A stretch of 64,000 nucleotides of DNA from Lawsonibacter sp. (GTDB taxonomy: Bacteria > Bacillota > Clostridia > Oscillospirales > Oscillospiraceae). The position numbers and the translations under genes are program-made. The notes beneath the pieces are model-generated. The model was not told the DNA's origin, did not search any database, and saw only the letters and a program-made list of their open reading frames with translations. The DNA lies in NCBI GenBank assembly GCA_022791995.1, contig JAAWAD010000021.1:62001-126000 (forward strand). The letters are read 5' to 3'. Below are positions 28,279 through 37,203 of the stretch, piece by piece; the first letter of the stretch is position 1, and each line of letters starts with the position of its first letter.

Positions 28279-28869
28279 ATGACTGCCGTGCTGGAGCTGG
28301 CCGGAGTAGCGATTGCCGCTCTGCTGTCAGAAAATCTGGTTCTCGTCACCTGTATGGGTATTGGCACCCGCCCCCAGTCCTTTCAGGAACCGGTGGACGC
28401 CCTGCGCACCGGCTACTGTCTGACGGTGGTCATGGTACTCAGCGCTCTGATCTCCTGGACGGCCGACCGTCTGATTTTGCTCCACTTTGGCTGGGCGCAC
28501 CTCCGCCTTCTGGTTTTCGCACTGCTGATTCCGGCCCTGGTAGCCGGTCTGCGGAGCTTCATCCAGACCTGCTTGCCCGCCCTCGCCAGACGAATGGACG
28601 GCAACCTGTCTGCCATTTCCACCAACTGTGCCGCCTTGGGCTCCGCTCTGCTCATCGCCCAGCGCAGCTACAGCTTGGGCGCTGCCCTGCTGTTCGCCTT
28701 CTTCGGCGGCTTGGGCTCGGCTGTGGCTCTGGCCAGCTTTGCCAGTCTCCAGCAGGAGGTGGCCCTGTCCCGCATCCCACGCTGCTTTCAGGGTCTGCCC
28801 ATTCAACTGATTACCGCCGGGCTGATGGCCCTGTCCCTGGTGGGCTTTTATGGGCTTCACCTTGATTGA
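28279..28869 (+). CDS. Divergent RnfA-like membrane subunit
   Basis: ENLVLVTCMGIGTRPQ, AISTNCAALGSALL, IQLITAGLMALSLVGFYGL match RnfA signature regions; six TM-like helices. Confidence 0.75.
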   Translation: MTAVLELAGVAIAALLSENLVLVTCMGIGTRPQSFQEPVDALRTGYCLTVVMVLSALISWTADRLILLHFGWAHLRLLVFALLIPALVAGLRSFIQTCLPALARRMDGNLSAISTNCAALGSALLIAQRSYSLGAALLFAFFGGLGSAVALASFASLQQEVALSRIPRCFQGLPIQLITAGLMALSLVGFYGLHLD

Positions 28870-28889
28870 ACCAGCTGCGCTGCAAAAGC

Positions 28890-28930
28890 AAGCAAGTGCC
28901 AGTCCCTTACAGGACCGGCACTTGCTTTTT
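28890..28930. terminator. Bidirectional terminator
   Basis: aagcaagtgcc..ggcacttgctttttt-type hairpin between convergent genes. Confidence 0.8.
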
Positions 28931-28932
28931 CG

Positions 28933-29103
28933 TTATTTCGCCAGCTTGAAAGAGGCACATTCCGTGCCCTCGCACCGGGTGGGGTTGCAGTCACAGCAAC
29001 CCACTTTGATCGCCTCCAGAGAACAGCAATTTTGGGGGGCGTTGTGATAGGCGCAGCTGTCCACACTGCACTTGATATTGGTATTGCAAGCTCTGTAATC
29101 CAT
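28933..29103 (-). CDS. DUF1540-like small Cys-rich protein
   Basis: Translation MDYRACNTNIKCSVDSCAYHNAPQNCCSLEAIKVGCCDCNPTRCEGTECASFKLAK; below the 60-aa cut-off so absent from the ORF track. Confidence 0.8.
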   Translation of the reverse strand: MDYRACNTNIKCSVDSCAYHNAPQNCCSLEAIKVGCCDCNPTRCEGTECASFKLAK

Positions 29104-29252
29104 GGAAAAAACCTCCTCACAGCAGGCGGTTCTCCTTTCTGCTTCCGCTCCGAAGACCGAGAGCAGAGGGGAAACCGATGTTTGTCTGCCTCAAAAATCA
29201 AAACATACATTCTGATCCATGAGCAGACATAGTATCTCCTGCCGGAAGAAGC

Positions 29253-30116
29253 TCATTCCTTTGGGGAAGAGGAATTTTTTTCTTGAACAGCCATTCCATC
29301 CTTGGAGAAAGGGGCCCGAACTTTTGGAATAAACCGACGGGCAAAGCGGCCCTTTCCCCGGCTTTTCACATAGAAATAGCCGATAAAAGAGAAGACGACC
29401 GCCCCGACAAAGTTCACCGCCAGATCTTTCATCGTATCCAACAGACCAATGTCCAAATAGCCGCCGAGGCCCAAAGGTATCTCTTCCCCATTCGCCACGA
29501 CAATGACATCGGTGATCCCCTGGATCATCACTGGCGTGTTGCCGCCGGCAGGGTCCAGCATCACAGAGGCAATGCTGTTGACCACCATATCCTTTTGCAT
29601 ATCCAGAGCAAAGAGCTGGTCCATACCGCACTCAAAGAACTCCCACAAAACGCCAATGGTCATGGAGAAGCAGAAGGCTACAATCGCCATAAACACCGGG
29701 GAGAGCGACAGAGAGAACCGCTCGTCCCGGTTCATCATATCCACCAGAGAGAAGCCGATCGCCGCACACAGGAAGCCATTCAGCGTGTGGAGCATGGTGT
29801 CCCACCCGTGGAAGCTGGTGTAAAAGGCCTGGATCTCCCCCAAAATTTCTGCTGCGTAAATGAACAGCAAAATGATAATTTCCAGGGTGTTGGGCAGCTC
29901 GATTTTCAGGGAGTGCTCTAAAATGGTTGGCATCAGGAAAAGGACAAGGGTAAGCAGACAGAGGAAAACATTTTCAAAGTTCCCATTGAAAAACTGAGCA
30001 ACCATCACAGCAATCACGGAGAAGCGAAGCAGGAGATAGACCAGCGCCACCCGCTGTTTTCTTCGCAAAGCGGAATCGGCAGCGTGAAGCAAATCCCGAA
30101 GCTTGTGTCTTGCCAT
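29253..30116 (-). CDS. Hypothetical polytopic membrane protein
   Basis: Multiple TM segments, FHGWDTMLHTLNGFLCAAIGFSLVD. Confidence 0.6.
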   Translation of the reverse strand: MARHKLRDLLHAADSALRRKQRVALVYLLLRFSVIAVMVAQFFNGNFENVFLCLLTLVLFLMPTILEHSLKIELPNTLEIIILLFIYAAEILGEIQAFYTSFHGWDTMLHTLNGFLCAAIGFSLVDMMNRDERFSLSLSPVFMAIVAFCFSMTIGVLWEFFECGMDQLFALDMQKDMVVNSIASVMLDPAGGNTPVMIQGITDVIVVANGEEIPLGLGGYLDIGLLDTMKDLAVNFVGAVVFSFIGYFYVKSRGKGRFARRFIPKVRAPFSKDGMAVQEKNSSSPKE

Positions 30117-30182
30117 AGCAGACTCCTTTCCAGCTGGTTTTGAAAGGGCGCTGTGCCGGGAAGAGGGCACAGCGCCGGGATA

Positions 30183-31331
30183 CTATTTTCGATTAAAAAT
30201 CTTCTGGAGGATATCCCAGTCGTCGTCACTGACTGTCCCCTTATCCTTTTCGGGTTCTACCTTCAGCGGCTCGGGCTGAGGCTCCTCCTGGACCGGAGCG
30301 GGGGCAGCAGGGGCCGTTGTTCCCCGTGTCTCCCGGGCAGGAATGGCCTTCAAACGAGGCGCAGGCACCTCCTGGACCTCCTCAAAGCCGGTGGCAATCA
30401 CCGTGACCCGAATCTCATCCTCCAAGCTTTCATCAAAGGTGGTTCCGAAAATGATCTCCGCATCGGGGTCGGCAGCCTCCTCCACCAGGCCGGCGGCAGT
30501 CTCTACCTCGTCCAGGTCCAGGGTCAGCGGGCCAGTGACGTTGATTACCACACCCTTTGCCCCATTGATGGAGGTCTCCAGCAGAGGACTGGAAATGGCC
30601 ATCCGTGCGGCCTCCTCCGCCTTATTTTTACCGGCGGCCCGGCCCACGCCCATATGGGCATGTCCAGCGTTTGCCATGACCTTGCAGACGTCGGCAAAGT
30701 CCAGGTTGATGAAGCCTGGATTCTTAATCAGGTCCGAGATGGACTGGACCGCCTGCTGGAGCACATCGTCCGCAATCTCGAAGGCATTGACCAGGGTGAT
30801 TTTCTGGTCGGTTGCCAGCTTCAGACGCTCGTTCGGGATAATGACCAGGGAATCCACCTTATCCTTCAGCTCTGCTATGCCGCCCTCGGCCTGTCTCATC
30901 CGGCGCATTCCCTCAAAACGGAAGGGTTTTGTCACCACGCCGATGGTAAGAATATCCAGCTTTTTGGCAATATCGGCCACAATCGGCGCCGCGCCAGTGC
31001 CGGTGCCGCCGCCCATTCCCGCGGCAATAAACACCATGTGCGCCCCTTCCAAAGCCTTGGAAATCTGGGCCTGGTTCTCCTCAGCGGACTTCCGGCCAAT
31101 CTCCGGGTCGGAACCAGCCCCCTGGCCATTGGTCAGCTTCTCGCCGATTTGGAGCTTCACAGTGGCGCTGGATACGTCCAGCACCTGCTTGTCCGTATTG
31201 ACGGCAATAAACTCTACGCCCTGCATCCCTGTGCGTACCATGCGGTTCACCACATTGTTTCCGCCGCCGCCCACGCCGATCACCTTAATATTAACAACGC
31301 TGTCCTGCCCCATATCCATTTCGAAGGCCAT
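30183..31331 (-). CDS. ftsZ: Cell division protein FtsZ
   Basis: IKVIGVGGGGNNVVNRM, GMGGGTGTGAAPIVADIAK. Confidence 0.96.
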   Translation of the reverse strand: MAFEMDMGQDSVVNIKVIGVGGGGNNVVNRMVRTGMQGVEFIAVNTDKQVLDVSSATVKLQIGEKLTNGQGAGSDPEIGRKSAEENQAQISKALEGAHMVFIAAGMGGGTGTGAAPIVADIAKKLDILTIGVVTKPFRFEGMRRMRQAEGGIAELKDKVDSLVIIPNERLKLATDQKITLVNAFEIADDVLQQAVQSISDLIKNPGFINLDFADVCKVMANAGHAHMGVGRAAGKNKAEEAARMAISSPLLETSINGAKGVVINVTGPLTLDLDEVETAAGLVEEAADPDAEIIFGTTFDESLEDEIRVTVIATGFEEVQEVPAPRLKAIPARETRGTTAPAAPAPVQEEPQPEPLKVEPEKDKGTVSDDDWDILQKIFNRK

Positions 31332-31500
31332 GCCGATTCCTCCTATGTATCATCCAATTCCCGCGTGAAAGACGGGTCTATCACAATTCGTTTCAAATCC
31401 AGATTTACGCTATCTTACATATCATAACCCACTTTTTCTTATAGGTCAAGAGAAAATCAATTATATGGGGAAAATTTCCTGAATTCCCCTGTTTTCTTCT

Positions 31501-32292
31501 CTAATCGGGGGAGTATACCAACTCATAATCCCGCTGTGTCAGGTCCATGGTCCCGGTGGAGTCCTCTCCGTGACGGCGGGTAGTCTCCTCCACTCCCTTA
31601 TCCAGCACCCGGAACTGATAGAGGAAATCCCCGTTCAGGGGCAGCTTTACCTGAAAGCGGTCCATATAGCGCAGATGGATCTGTGTCTCCCGCACCTCCA
31701 CAGAAGCGACCCTGTCCAGCTGCTCCAACTGCTCCAGGGCGTCCAGCATGGACAGTAAGGCGCTGCGTCTAGCCTGCTCCTCCTGGGGAACCTCCATAGG
31801 CATCCCTGCCTGGGGCATCAGCGGTGTAAGGCCGGATACCATCATAACTGTGCTGTCGACCGGGGCGGGCTCCAGCAGCTTTCCCCCGGTGTTAATGAGC
31901 CAGGGCTCCTGGGCCGCTCCTTCCAGACTGCTTCGAGGCGTGGCCACCTGGGCCGCCGCATCGCACTCAGTCAACTCAATGACAATGGTGTTCGGCAGGC
32001 GACGCCAGATGGACAGAGATTCCACATAGGGCAGCTTTTGAAGCACCTGTTCAGACATCTGCCCCTTGTTTCGCTGAAACAGATTTTCTCCTAACTGAAC
32101 TCCGGCAGCGGCCACCACCTCCTCTTGGGTGTACCGGCTGTTGCCCGAGACTACCACAGCCTCCACCCGAAAAAACACAGTGGCTCCCACGGTCAACGCT
32201 ATTACCAGCGCCACGATAAACAGGAATTTGAATAGAAAGCCGAAGCGACCCCTGTTTCGCCTGCGTCTGTGGTTGTTCCGTCGTACTGCCAT
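31501..32292 (-). CDS. FtsQ/DivIB-type cell division protein (POTRA)
   Basis: Basic N-term, one TM, VEAVVVSGNSRYTQEEVVAAAGVQLGENLF; start trimmed. Confidence 0.85.
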   Translation of the reverse strand: MAVRRNNHRRRRNRGRFGFLFKFLFIVALVIALTVGATVFFRVEAVVVSGNSRYTQEEVVAAAGVQLGENLFQRNKGQMSEQVLQKLPYVESLSIWRRLPNTIVIELTECDAAAQVATPRSSLEGAAQEPWLINTGGKLLEPAPVDSTVMMVSGLTPLMPQAGMPMEVPQEEQARRSALLSMLDALEQLEQLDRVASVEVRETQIHLRYMDRFQVKLPLNGDFLYQFRVLDKGVEETTRRHGEDSTGTMDLTQRDYELVYSPD

Positions 32293-32351
32293 GGAATTCT
32301 CCTGTGTTCTTCTATGTAGGGGGACGTGCACGCCGTCCCAGAGACGCTGGT

Positions 32352-33614
32352 TTACCCTTCCGGGATTTCTTGGATATCCGCCCCCAGCTGCGCCAGGTCC
32401 CGGTCCAGGCATTGATAACCCCGACAGATATGCCGCAGGCCAGAGACTCGGGTAACCCCCTCAGCCCCCAGGCCAGCCACGACCAGAGCGGCTCCTCCCC
32501 GCAGGTCCCCCCCTCGCACAGCCGCGCCGTGGAGACGGCCTGCGCCGGTGACAACCGCCACCCGGCCGGCAATCTGGATATCCGCCCCCATGCGCCGCAG
32601 CTCGTCCACGTGTCCATAGCGGCTATCAAAAATGTTTTCGACAAACATAGTTGTCCCCTCCCCTCCCGCCAAGGCCGCCATCAAAATGGCTTGGGCGTCG
32701 GTAGGGAATCCGGGGTATGGAGCTGTGCGCACCGGGGCAATTCCCTTTAATGGGGCCTGGCATGTCAGGGCAATTCGGCTCTCTCCTGTCTGAAGGGTGC
32801 ATCCGGCCTCCTCCAGGCAGGACAGCACAGCGGTCAGCGTCTCAGGCTCTACTCCAGCCAGTTCGATCTGCCCCCCGGCGGCAGCGGTTCCGCATAAGTA
32901 TGTGGCGGCGGCAATCCGATCCCCCATAACCGAGAATTCAGCCGGATGGAGGGGCCTGCCGCCCCGGATCGTGATGATGGACTCCCCCGCCCCGGCTACA
33001 TCCGCCCCCATAGCGTTGAGAAAACGCTGGAGGTCCACGATCTCTGGCTCTCGGGCCGCCCCCACTAGTGTGGTAATGCCGGAACAGCCGCAGGCGGCCA
33101 ACATGGCGTTTTCTGTGGCCCCTACGCTGGGCATGGACAGGCACAGTTCCCGCCCCGCCGGCTTTTTCCGCTGGCGGCAGCACAGGCAGCCCTGGATATC
33201 CTGGATCTCTGCCCCCAGGCTCCGCAAGGCGGACAGGTGCAGATCAATGGGACGGGGTCCCAGCTCACATCCCCCAGGGTAGGTCAGCTCTGCCGTGCCC
33301 AGTCGGGCCAACAGGGCGCCCAAGAAGATGACAGAGGAGCGCATCTCTCGCATCAGGCGCTCGGGGATGTTCACCCGGCACAGAGCAGAGGCGTCCACCA
33401 GGACTGTGTCCCCCTCTCGATCCACCCGGCAGCCCAGCAGGCGCAGGATGTCCAGGGTGGCAGCCACATCGGACAGTTGTGGGCAGTTGTGGAGTACGCT
33501 CTGCCCCGGGGCCAGAAGGGCGGCAGCCAAAATAGGCAATACGCTGTTCTTGGCCCCCTGAACGGTCAGACGGCCATCCAGGGGCCGTCCGCCTCTGATT
33601 TCATAGTAGCTCAT
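32352..33614 (-). CDS. murA: UDP-N-acetylglucosamine 1-carboxyvinyltransferase
   Basis: VQGAKNSVLPILAAALLAPG, MPSVGATENAMLAA, PYPGFPTDAQAILMAAL. Confidence 0.9.
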   Translation of the reverse strand: MSYYEIRGGRPLDGRLTVQGAKNSVLPILAAALLAPGQSVLHNCPQLSDVAATLDILRLLGCRVDREGDTVLVDASALCRVNIPERLMREMRSSVIFLGALLARLGTAELTYPGGCELGPRPIDLHLSALRSLGAEIQDIQGCLCCRQRKKPAGRELCLSMPSVGATENAMLAACGCSGITTLVGAAREPEIVDLQRFLNAMGADVAGAGESIITIRGGRPLHPAEFSVMGDRIAAATYLCGTAAAGGQIELAGVEPETLTAVLSCLEEAGCTLQTGESRIALTCQAPLKGIAPVRTAPYPGFPTDAQAILMAALAGGEGTTMFVENIFDSRYGHVDELRRMGADIQIAGRVAVVTGAGRLHGAAVRGGDLRGGAALVVAGLGAEGVTRVSGLRHICRGYQCLDRDLAQLGADIQEIPEG

Positions 33615-33696
33615 GGGATAGCCTCCAAATCATTTGGATTTGGGCTATCCTATGCGAAACACGGTACATTGGACACTTTTGGGGAAACTGCTCCTG

Positions 33697-34815
33697 CTAT
33701 TTCATGATCTCCCGAAGGGTCTCATAAATTTTCAATGCCGTGTTAGGAACCGACATGGCATTCAGGGCCCGGGCCATAGCGTCCCGTCGGTCCCGCTCCT
33801 GAATCAGGAGGACAGCGGAGTCGTAAAGGGTATTCTCCACACAGTCGGCCTCCCGCAAGAGAACCGCCGCCTTCTGATCGGCCAGCACCCGGGCGTTTTT
33901 CTCCTGGTGGTTAGCCGTAACATTGGGCGAGGGTATCAGGATAGACGGCTTGGCGATGGCGGCAATCTCCGAGATGGTGGAGGCTCCCGCCCGGCACAGG
34001 ACCACGTCAGCGGCGGCCATCACCAGGGGCATGTCGTAGATATATTCCCGGACCTCAATGCCGTTGTCCCCCAACTTCAGCCCCCGGCGGAGGATCTCCT
34101 CCTGCATCCAGGGAAAATCCCGCCCTGCTCCGTGGATGTGGCGGAAGGGGGCGCCCTCATAGCACTCCTGGGCAATAAAGTCCACCATCTTTTGGTTCAT
34201 GACCTCCGCCCCCAAGGAACCCCAGTAGGACAGCAGCAGGGGCCGGCTATCTGTCAGTCCCAGCTGCTCCCGGGCCTCCTGCTTGGTATACTTGAAGAAG
34301 TCCCCACGCACCGGTGTACCGGTGACCACCACCTTCTCGGGGTGGCTGTAGTGGACCCGGCTCTCCTCAAAGCCCACCATCACCCGGTCCACTACCTTGG
34401 ACAGTGCCTTGGTGGTCAGACCGGGAACTGCGTTGGACTCGTGGACGGCGGTGGGGATGCCACGGCGGGCAGCCTCGCTGACCACAGGGTATGAGGCGTA
34501 CCCCCCGGTACCCACCACCAGGTCGGGCTTAAATTCGTCCAGAATAGCCTGGGCCTGCTTCTTGGATTTGTGCATGTTCATTAGAGTACCCAGGTTGTGG
34601 GCAATGTCCGCCGGAGTCAGAGAGCGATGGAAGTTGGTGATGGTGACCGAGCGGATGGAGTATCCCTCCTTGGGCACCAGCTTATTCTCCATCCCCCCAT
34701 CCGCGCCCACGAACAGGACCCGGCAGCCCGGGTGCTTCTCCTGAAAGATGTGGGCCAGAGCCACGGCTGGATTCACATGGCCGGCAGTTCCACCGCAGGT
34801 AAAGAGGATATTCAT
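33697..34815 (-). CDS. murG: MurG transferase
   Basis: FTCGGTAGHVNPAVALA, VHESNAVPGLTTKALSK, CRAGASTISEIAAIAKPSILIPSP. Confidence 0.93.
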   Translation of the reverse strand: MNILFTCGGTAGHVNPAVALAHIFQEKHPGCRVLFVGADGGMENKLVPKEGYSIRSVTITNFHRSLTPADIAHNLGTLMNMHKSKKQAQAILDEFKPDLVVGTGGYASYPVVSEAARRGIPTAVHESNAVPGLTTKALSKVVDRVMVGFEESRVHYSHPEKVVVTGTPVRGDFFKYTKQEAREQLGLTDSRPLLLSYWGSLGAEVMNQKMVDFIAQECYEGAPFRHIHGAGRDFPWMQEEILRRGLKLGDNGIEVREYIYDMPLVMAAADVVLCRAGASTISEIAAIAKPSILIPSPNVTANHQEKNARVLADQKAAVLLREADCVENTLYDSAVLLIQERDRRDAMARALNAMSVPNTALKIYETLREIMK

Positions 34816-34831
34816 TGTATACCACCTCGCA

Positions 34832-36058
34832 TCAATCCTTTTTAGGCGCTTGAATCTGGCGGGAAATGCTTAAAATAACCCCCATCTCCGCCAGATGGAT
34901 CATCAGGGCAGTGCCCCCATAACTGAAGAAGGGCAGCGAAATACCGGTGTTGGGAATCAGATTGGTGACCACCCCCACATTCAGAAAAACCTGAACGGCC
35001 AGCAGCGTGATAAAACCCACAATAATCAGCGTTCCGAACTTATCCCGAGCGTGGAGGGCCAGCCAATACCCCCGCAGAATCAGCAGGGCGAAGAGGAGCA
35101 GCACCAGCGCCCCCCCGATGAATCCCAGTTCCTCCACCACAATGGGGAAAACGAAGTCATTCTCTGGCTCGGGGATGTAGAGAAATTTTTGCTTGCTCTT
35201 TCCCAATCCCAGGCCCAGAAGTCCCCCGGAGCCGATGGCATACAGGGACTGGATAGTCTGGTAGCCCAGTCCAGTGGGGTCCGTCCACGGGTCCAGCCAC
35301 AGATTGATGCGGTTGGTCATATACTTGGTATTAAAGACGATATAAGTCAGAGCGGCGATTGCCAGAGAACCCGCAGAGATAAACCATCCAAGATGAATAC
35401 CAGCCACAAAGAGGACTGAGGCCGCCCCCACCATTATCAGGATACAGCCTGACATGTGAGGCTCCAGCACCACCAGCACCAGTATTGTCCCCAGCACTGC
35501 CCCATAGGGCACCAGCTCCAGAAAACCAATCTTCTCCAGCCGGTTCAGGGTCCGGCCGGTCAGAGTACGGTTGGTGAACCGCTTCTTTTTCTCTGAATCC
35601 CGCTTGGATAAGCGGGCTGCAAAGAAAATAACAAGCGCCACCTTGGCAATCTCAGAGGGCTGAAAGGACGGAATGGGTCCCATGGAGCGAAACCACCGCT
35701 TCACACCATCGGTGCGGACGGTATGGAAGCCGGGAATCAGCACCAGCAGCAACAGAATCATGGCAAAGCCCAGAATAAAAATCGACAGGGGCCGAAGATA
35801 CTGATAATCAATCCTGGAGACAATATACATGAAAATCAGACCGGCAAAGGAGAAAAACGCCTGCCTCTTGATATAGTACATGGGGTCGTTGCGCACGGTG
35901 TTGGAGCTGTCATAATAGGCTGAGGCATAAGATGCGGAAAACATCATAATCAACCCGATGCCCAGCAGCAGAAGCAGCAGCATGAGGAAGGGCAGATCCA
36001 CCGGCCCCCGGGCCAGCTGCTCCTCCATGGTCAGATCCCGCAGCGGTTTTCGAGCCAT
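34832..36058 (-). CDS. FtsW/SpoVE SEDS-family glycosyltransferase
   Basis: SIDYQYL-type SEDS protein, FQPSEIAKVALVIFFA, IPEPENDFVFPIVVEELGF, GISLPFFSYGGTAL. Confidence 0.9.
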   Translation of the reverse strand: MARKPLRDLTMEEQLARGPVDLPFLMLLLLLLGIGLIMMFSASYASAYYDSSNTVRNDPMYYIKRQAFFSFAGLIFMYIVSRIDYQYLRPLSIFILGFAMILLLLVLIPGFHTVRTDGVKRWFRSMGPIPSFQPSEIAKVALVIFFAARLSKRDSEKKKRFTNRTLTGRTLNRLEKIGFLELVPYGAVLGTILVLVVLEPHMSGCILIMVGAASVLFVAGIHLGWFISAGSLAIAALTYIVFNTKYMTNRINLWLDPWTDPTGLGYQTIQSLYAIGSGGLLGLGLGKSKQKFLYIPEPENDFVFPIVVEELGFIGGALVLLLFALLILRGYWLALHARDKFGTLIIVGFITLLAVQVFLNVGVVTNLIPNTGISLPFFSYGGTALMIHLAEMGVILSISRQIQAPKKD

Positions 36059-36135
36059 CGGAACCACCTTCCTTTCCAGTCAAAAACAAGAGATACTGAT
36101 TCGTTGCAGATCTCTGCCCTGGGAACACAGCCCTC

Positions 36136-37122
36136 TCACATGGGGTACCGATCCATCACACCCCAAAAGGCCAGGCAACACAGGACCAGGGTAATGCCGG
36201 AGAAGACACAGAACAGCTTGGTCTCACTCCAGCCCCCCATCTCAAGGTGGTGGTGGAGGGGCGCCATCCGAAAGAAGCGCTTGCCATGGGTAGCCTTAAA
36301 GTAGGTCACTTGGATGATATCCGACAGCACCTCCGCCACATAGACCAACCCCACAATGGGCAGCACCAGAGGGATGTTCAGGGCAAAGGCCAGCCCGCAC
36401 ACCATCCCCCCCAGGAACAGAGAGCCGGTGTCCCCCATGAAGACCTTGGCCGGGTGAAAGTTGTAGATGAGGAAAGCGGACAGCCCGCCAGCCAGGGCGG
36501 CGGCCACCACAGCCACATCGTTCCGGCCGTACCAGGCGGACACGGCCATGTAAAACAGGGCAACAGGGATGGTTACGCCGGTGGCCAGGCCATCAATTCC
36601 GTCGGTGAGGTTCACCGCGTTGACCGTACCTACCATGACAAAGGCGGCAAAGACCATGTAGACCACCCATGGCAGCACCAGCTCCCGGTTGAGAAAGGGG
36701 ATATACAGATTTGGGGTAAGGTACCCCTCCCCCCGGAGCAGCACAGTGAAGGCGATAGCCGCCGAAAGCTGAAGCAGAAATTTTTGAGGCGCGGTAAGCC
36801 CCTCGTTTGCGTGGTGGCGCAGCTTCTGAAAATCGTCAAGAAAGCCGATGACTCCAAAAACCAGCGCAAAGAGAAACACATACAGATGGTTGCGGCCCTT
36901 CAGCTCCTGTCCTCCCCAGCCGGATACCAGAACCGCCACCCCAATGGCCAAAATGAACATCAGCCCCCCCATGGTCGGCGTACCCTGTTTGGACATATGC
37001 CAGGTAGGTCCGTCTGCCCGAATGGACTGCCCTGCCTTTAAACGGCGGAGGACAGGAATCAAGATCTGTCCTGCAATGGCGGCCACACCAAAGGCCACAA
37101 TGAAACTGAGGATGTATGTCAT
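36136..37122 (-). CDS. mraY: Phospho-N-acetylmuramoyl-pentapeptide transferase
   Basis: GTPTMGGLMFI, VNLTDGIDGLATG, MGDTGSLFLGG, HHHLEMGGWSE. Confidence 0.95.
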   Translation of the reverse strand: MTYILSFIVAFGVAAIAGQILIPVLRRLKAGQSIRADGPTWHMSKQGTPTMGGLMFILAIGVAVLVSGWGGQELKGRNHLYVFLFALVFGVIGFLDDFQKLRHHANEGLTAPQKFLLQLSAAIAFTVLLRGEGYLTPNLYIPFLNRELVLPWVVYMVFAAFVMVGTVNAVNLTDGIDGLATGVTIPVALFYMAVSAWYGRNDVAVVAAALAGGLSAFLIYNFHPAKVFMGDTGSLFLGGMVCGLAFALNIPLVLPIVGLVYVAEVLSDIIQVTYFKATHGKRFFRMAPLHHHLEMGGWSETKLFCVFSGITLVLCCLAFWGVMDRYPM

Positions 37123-37203
37123 AACAGATATTCCTCTCTCTTTTGAATCAAATGCCTGTTAGGGGCCCCCCTGCCCATGCCGGTGTACGGATAAGGCAAT
37201 CGG

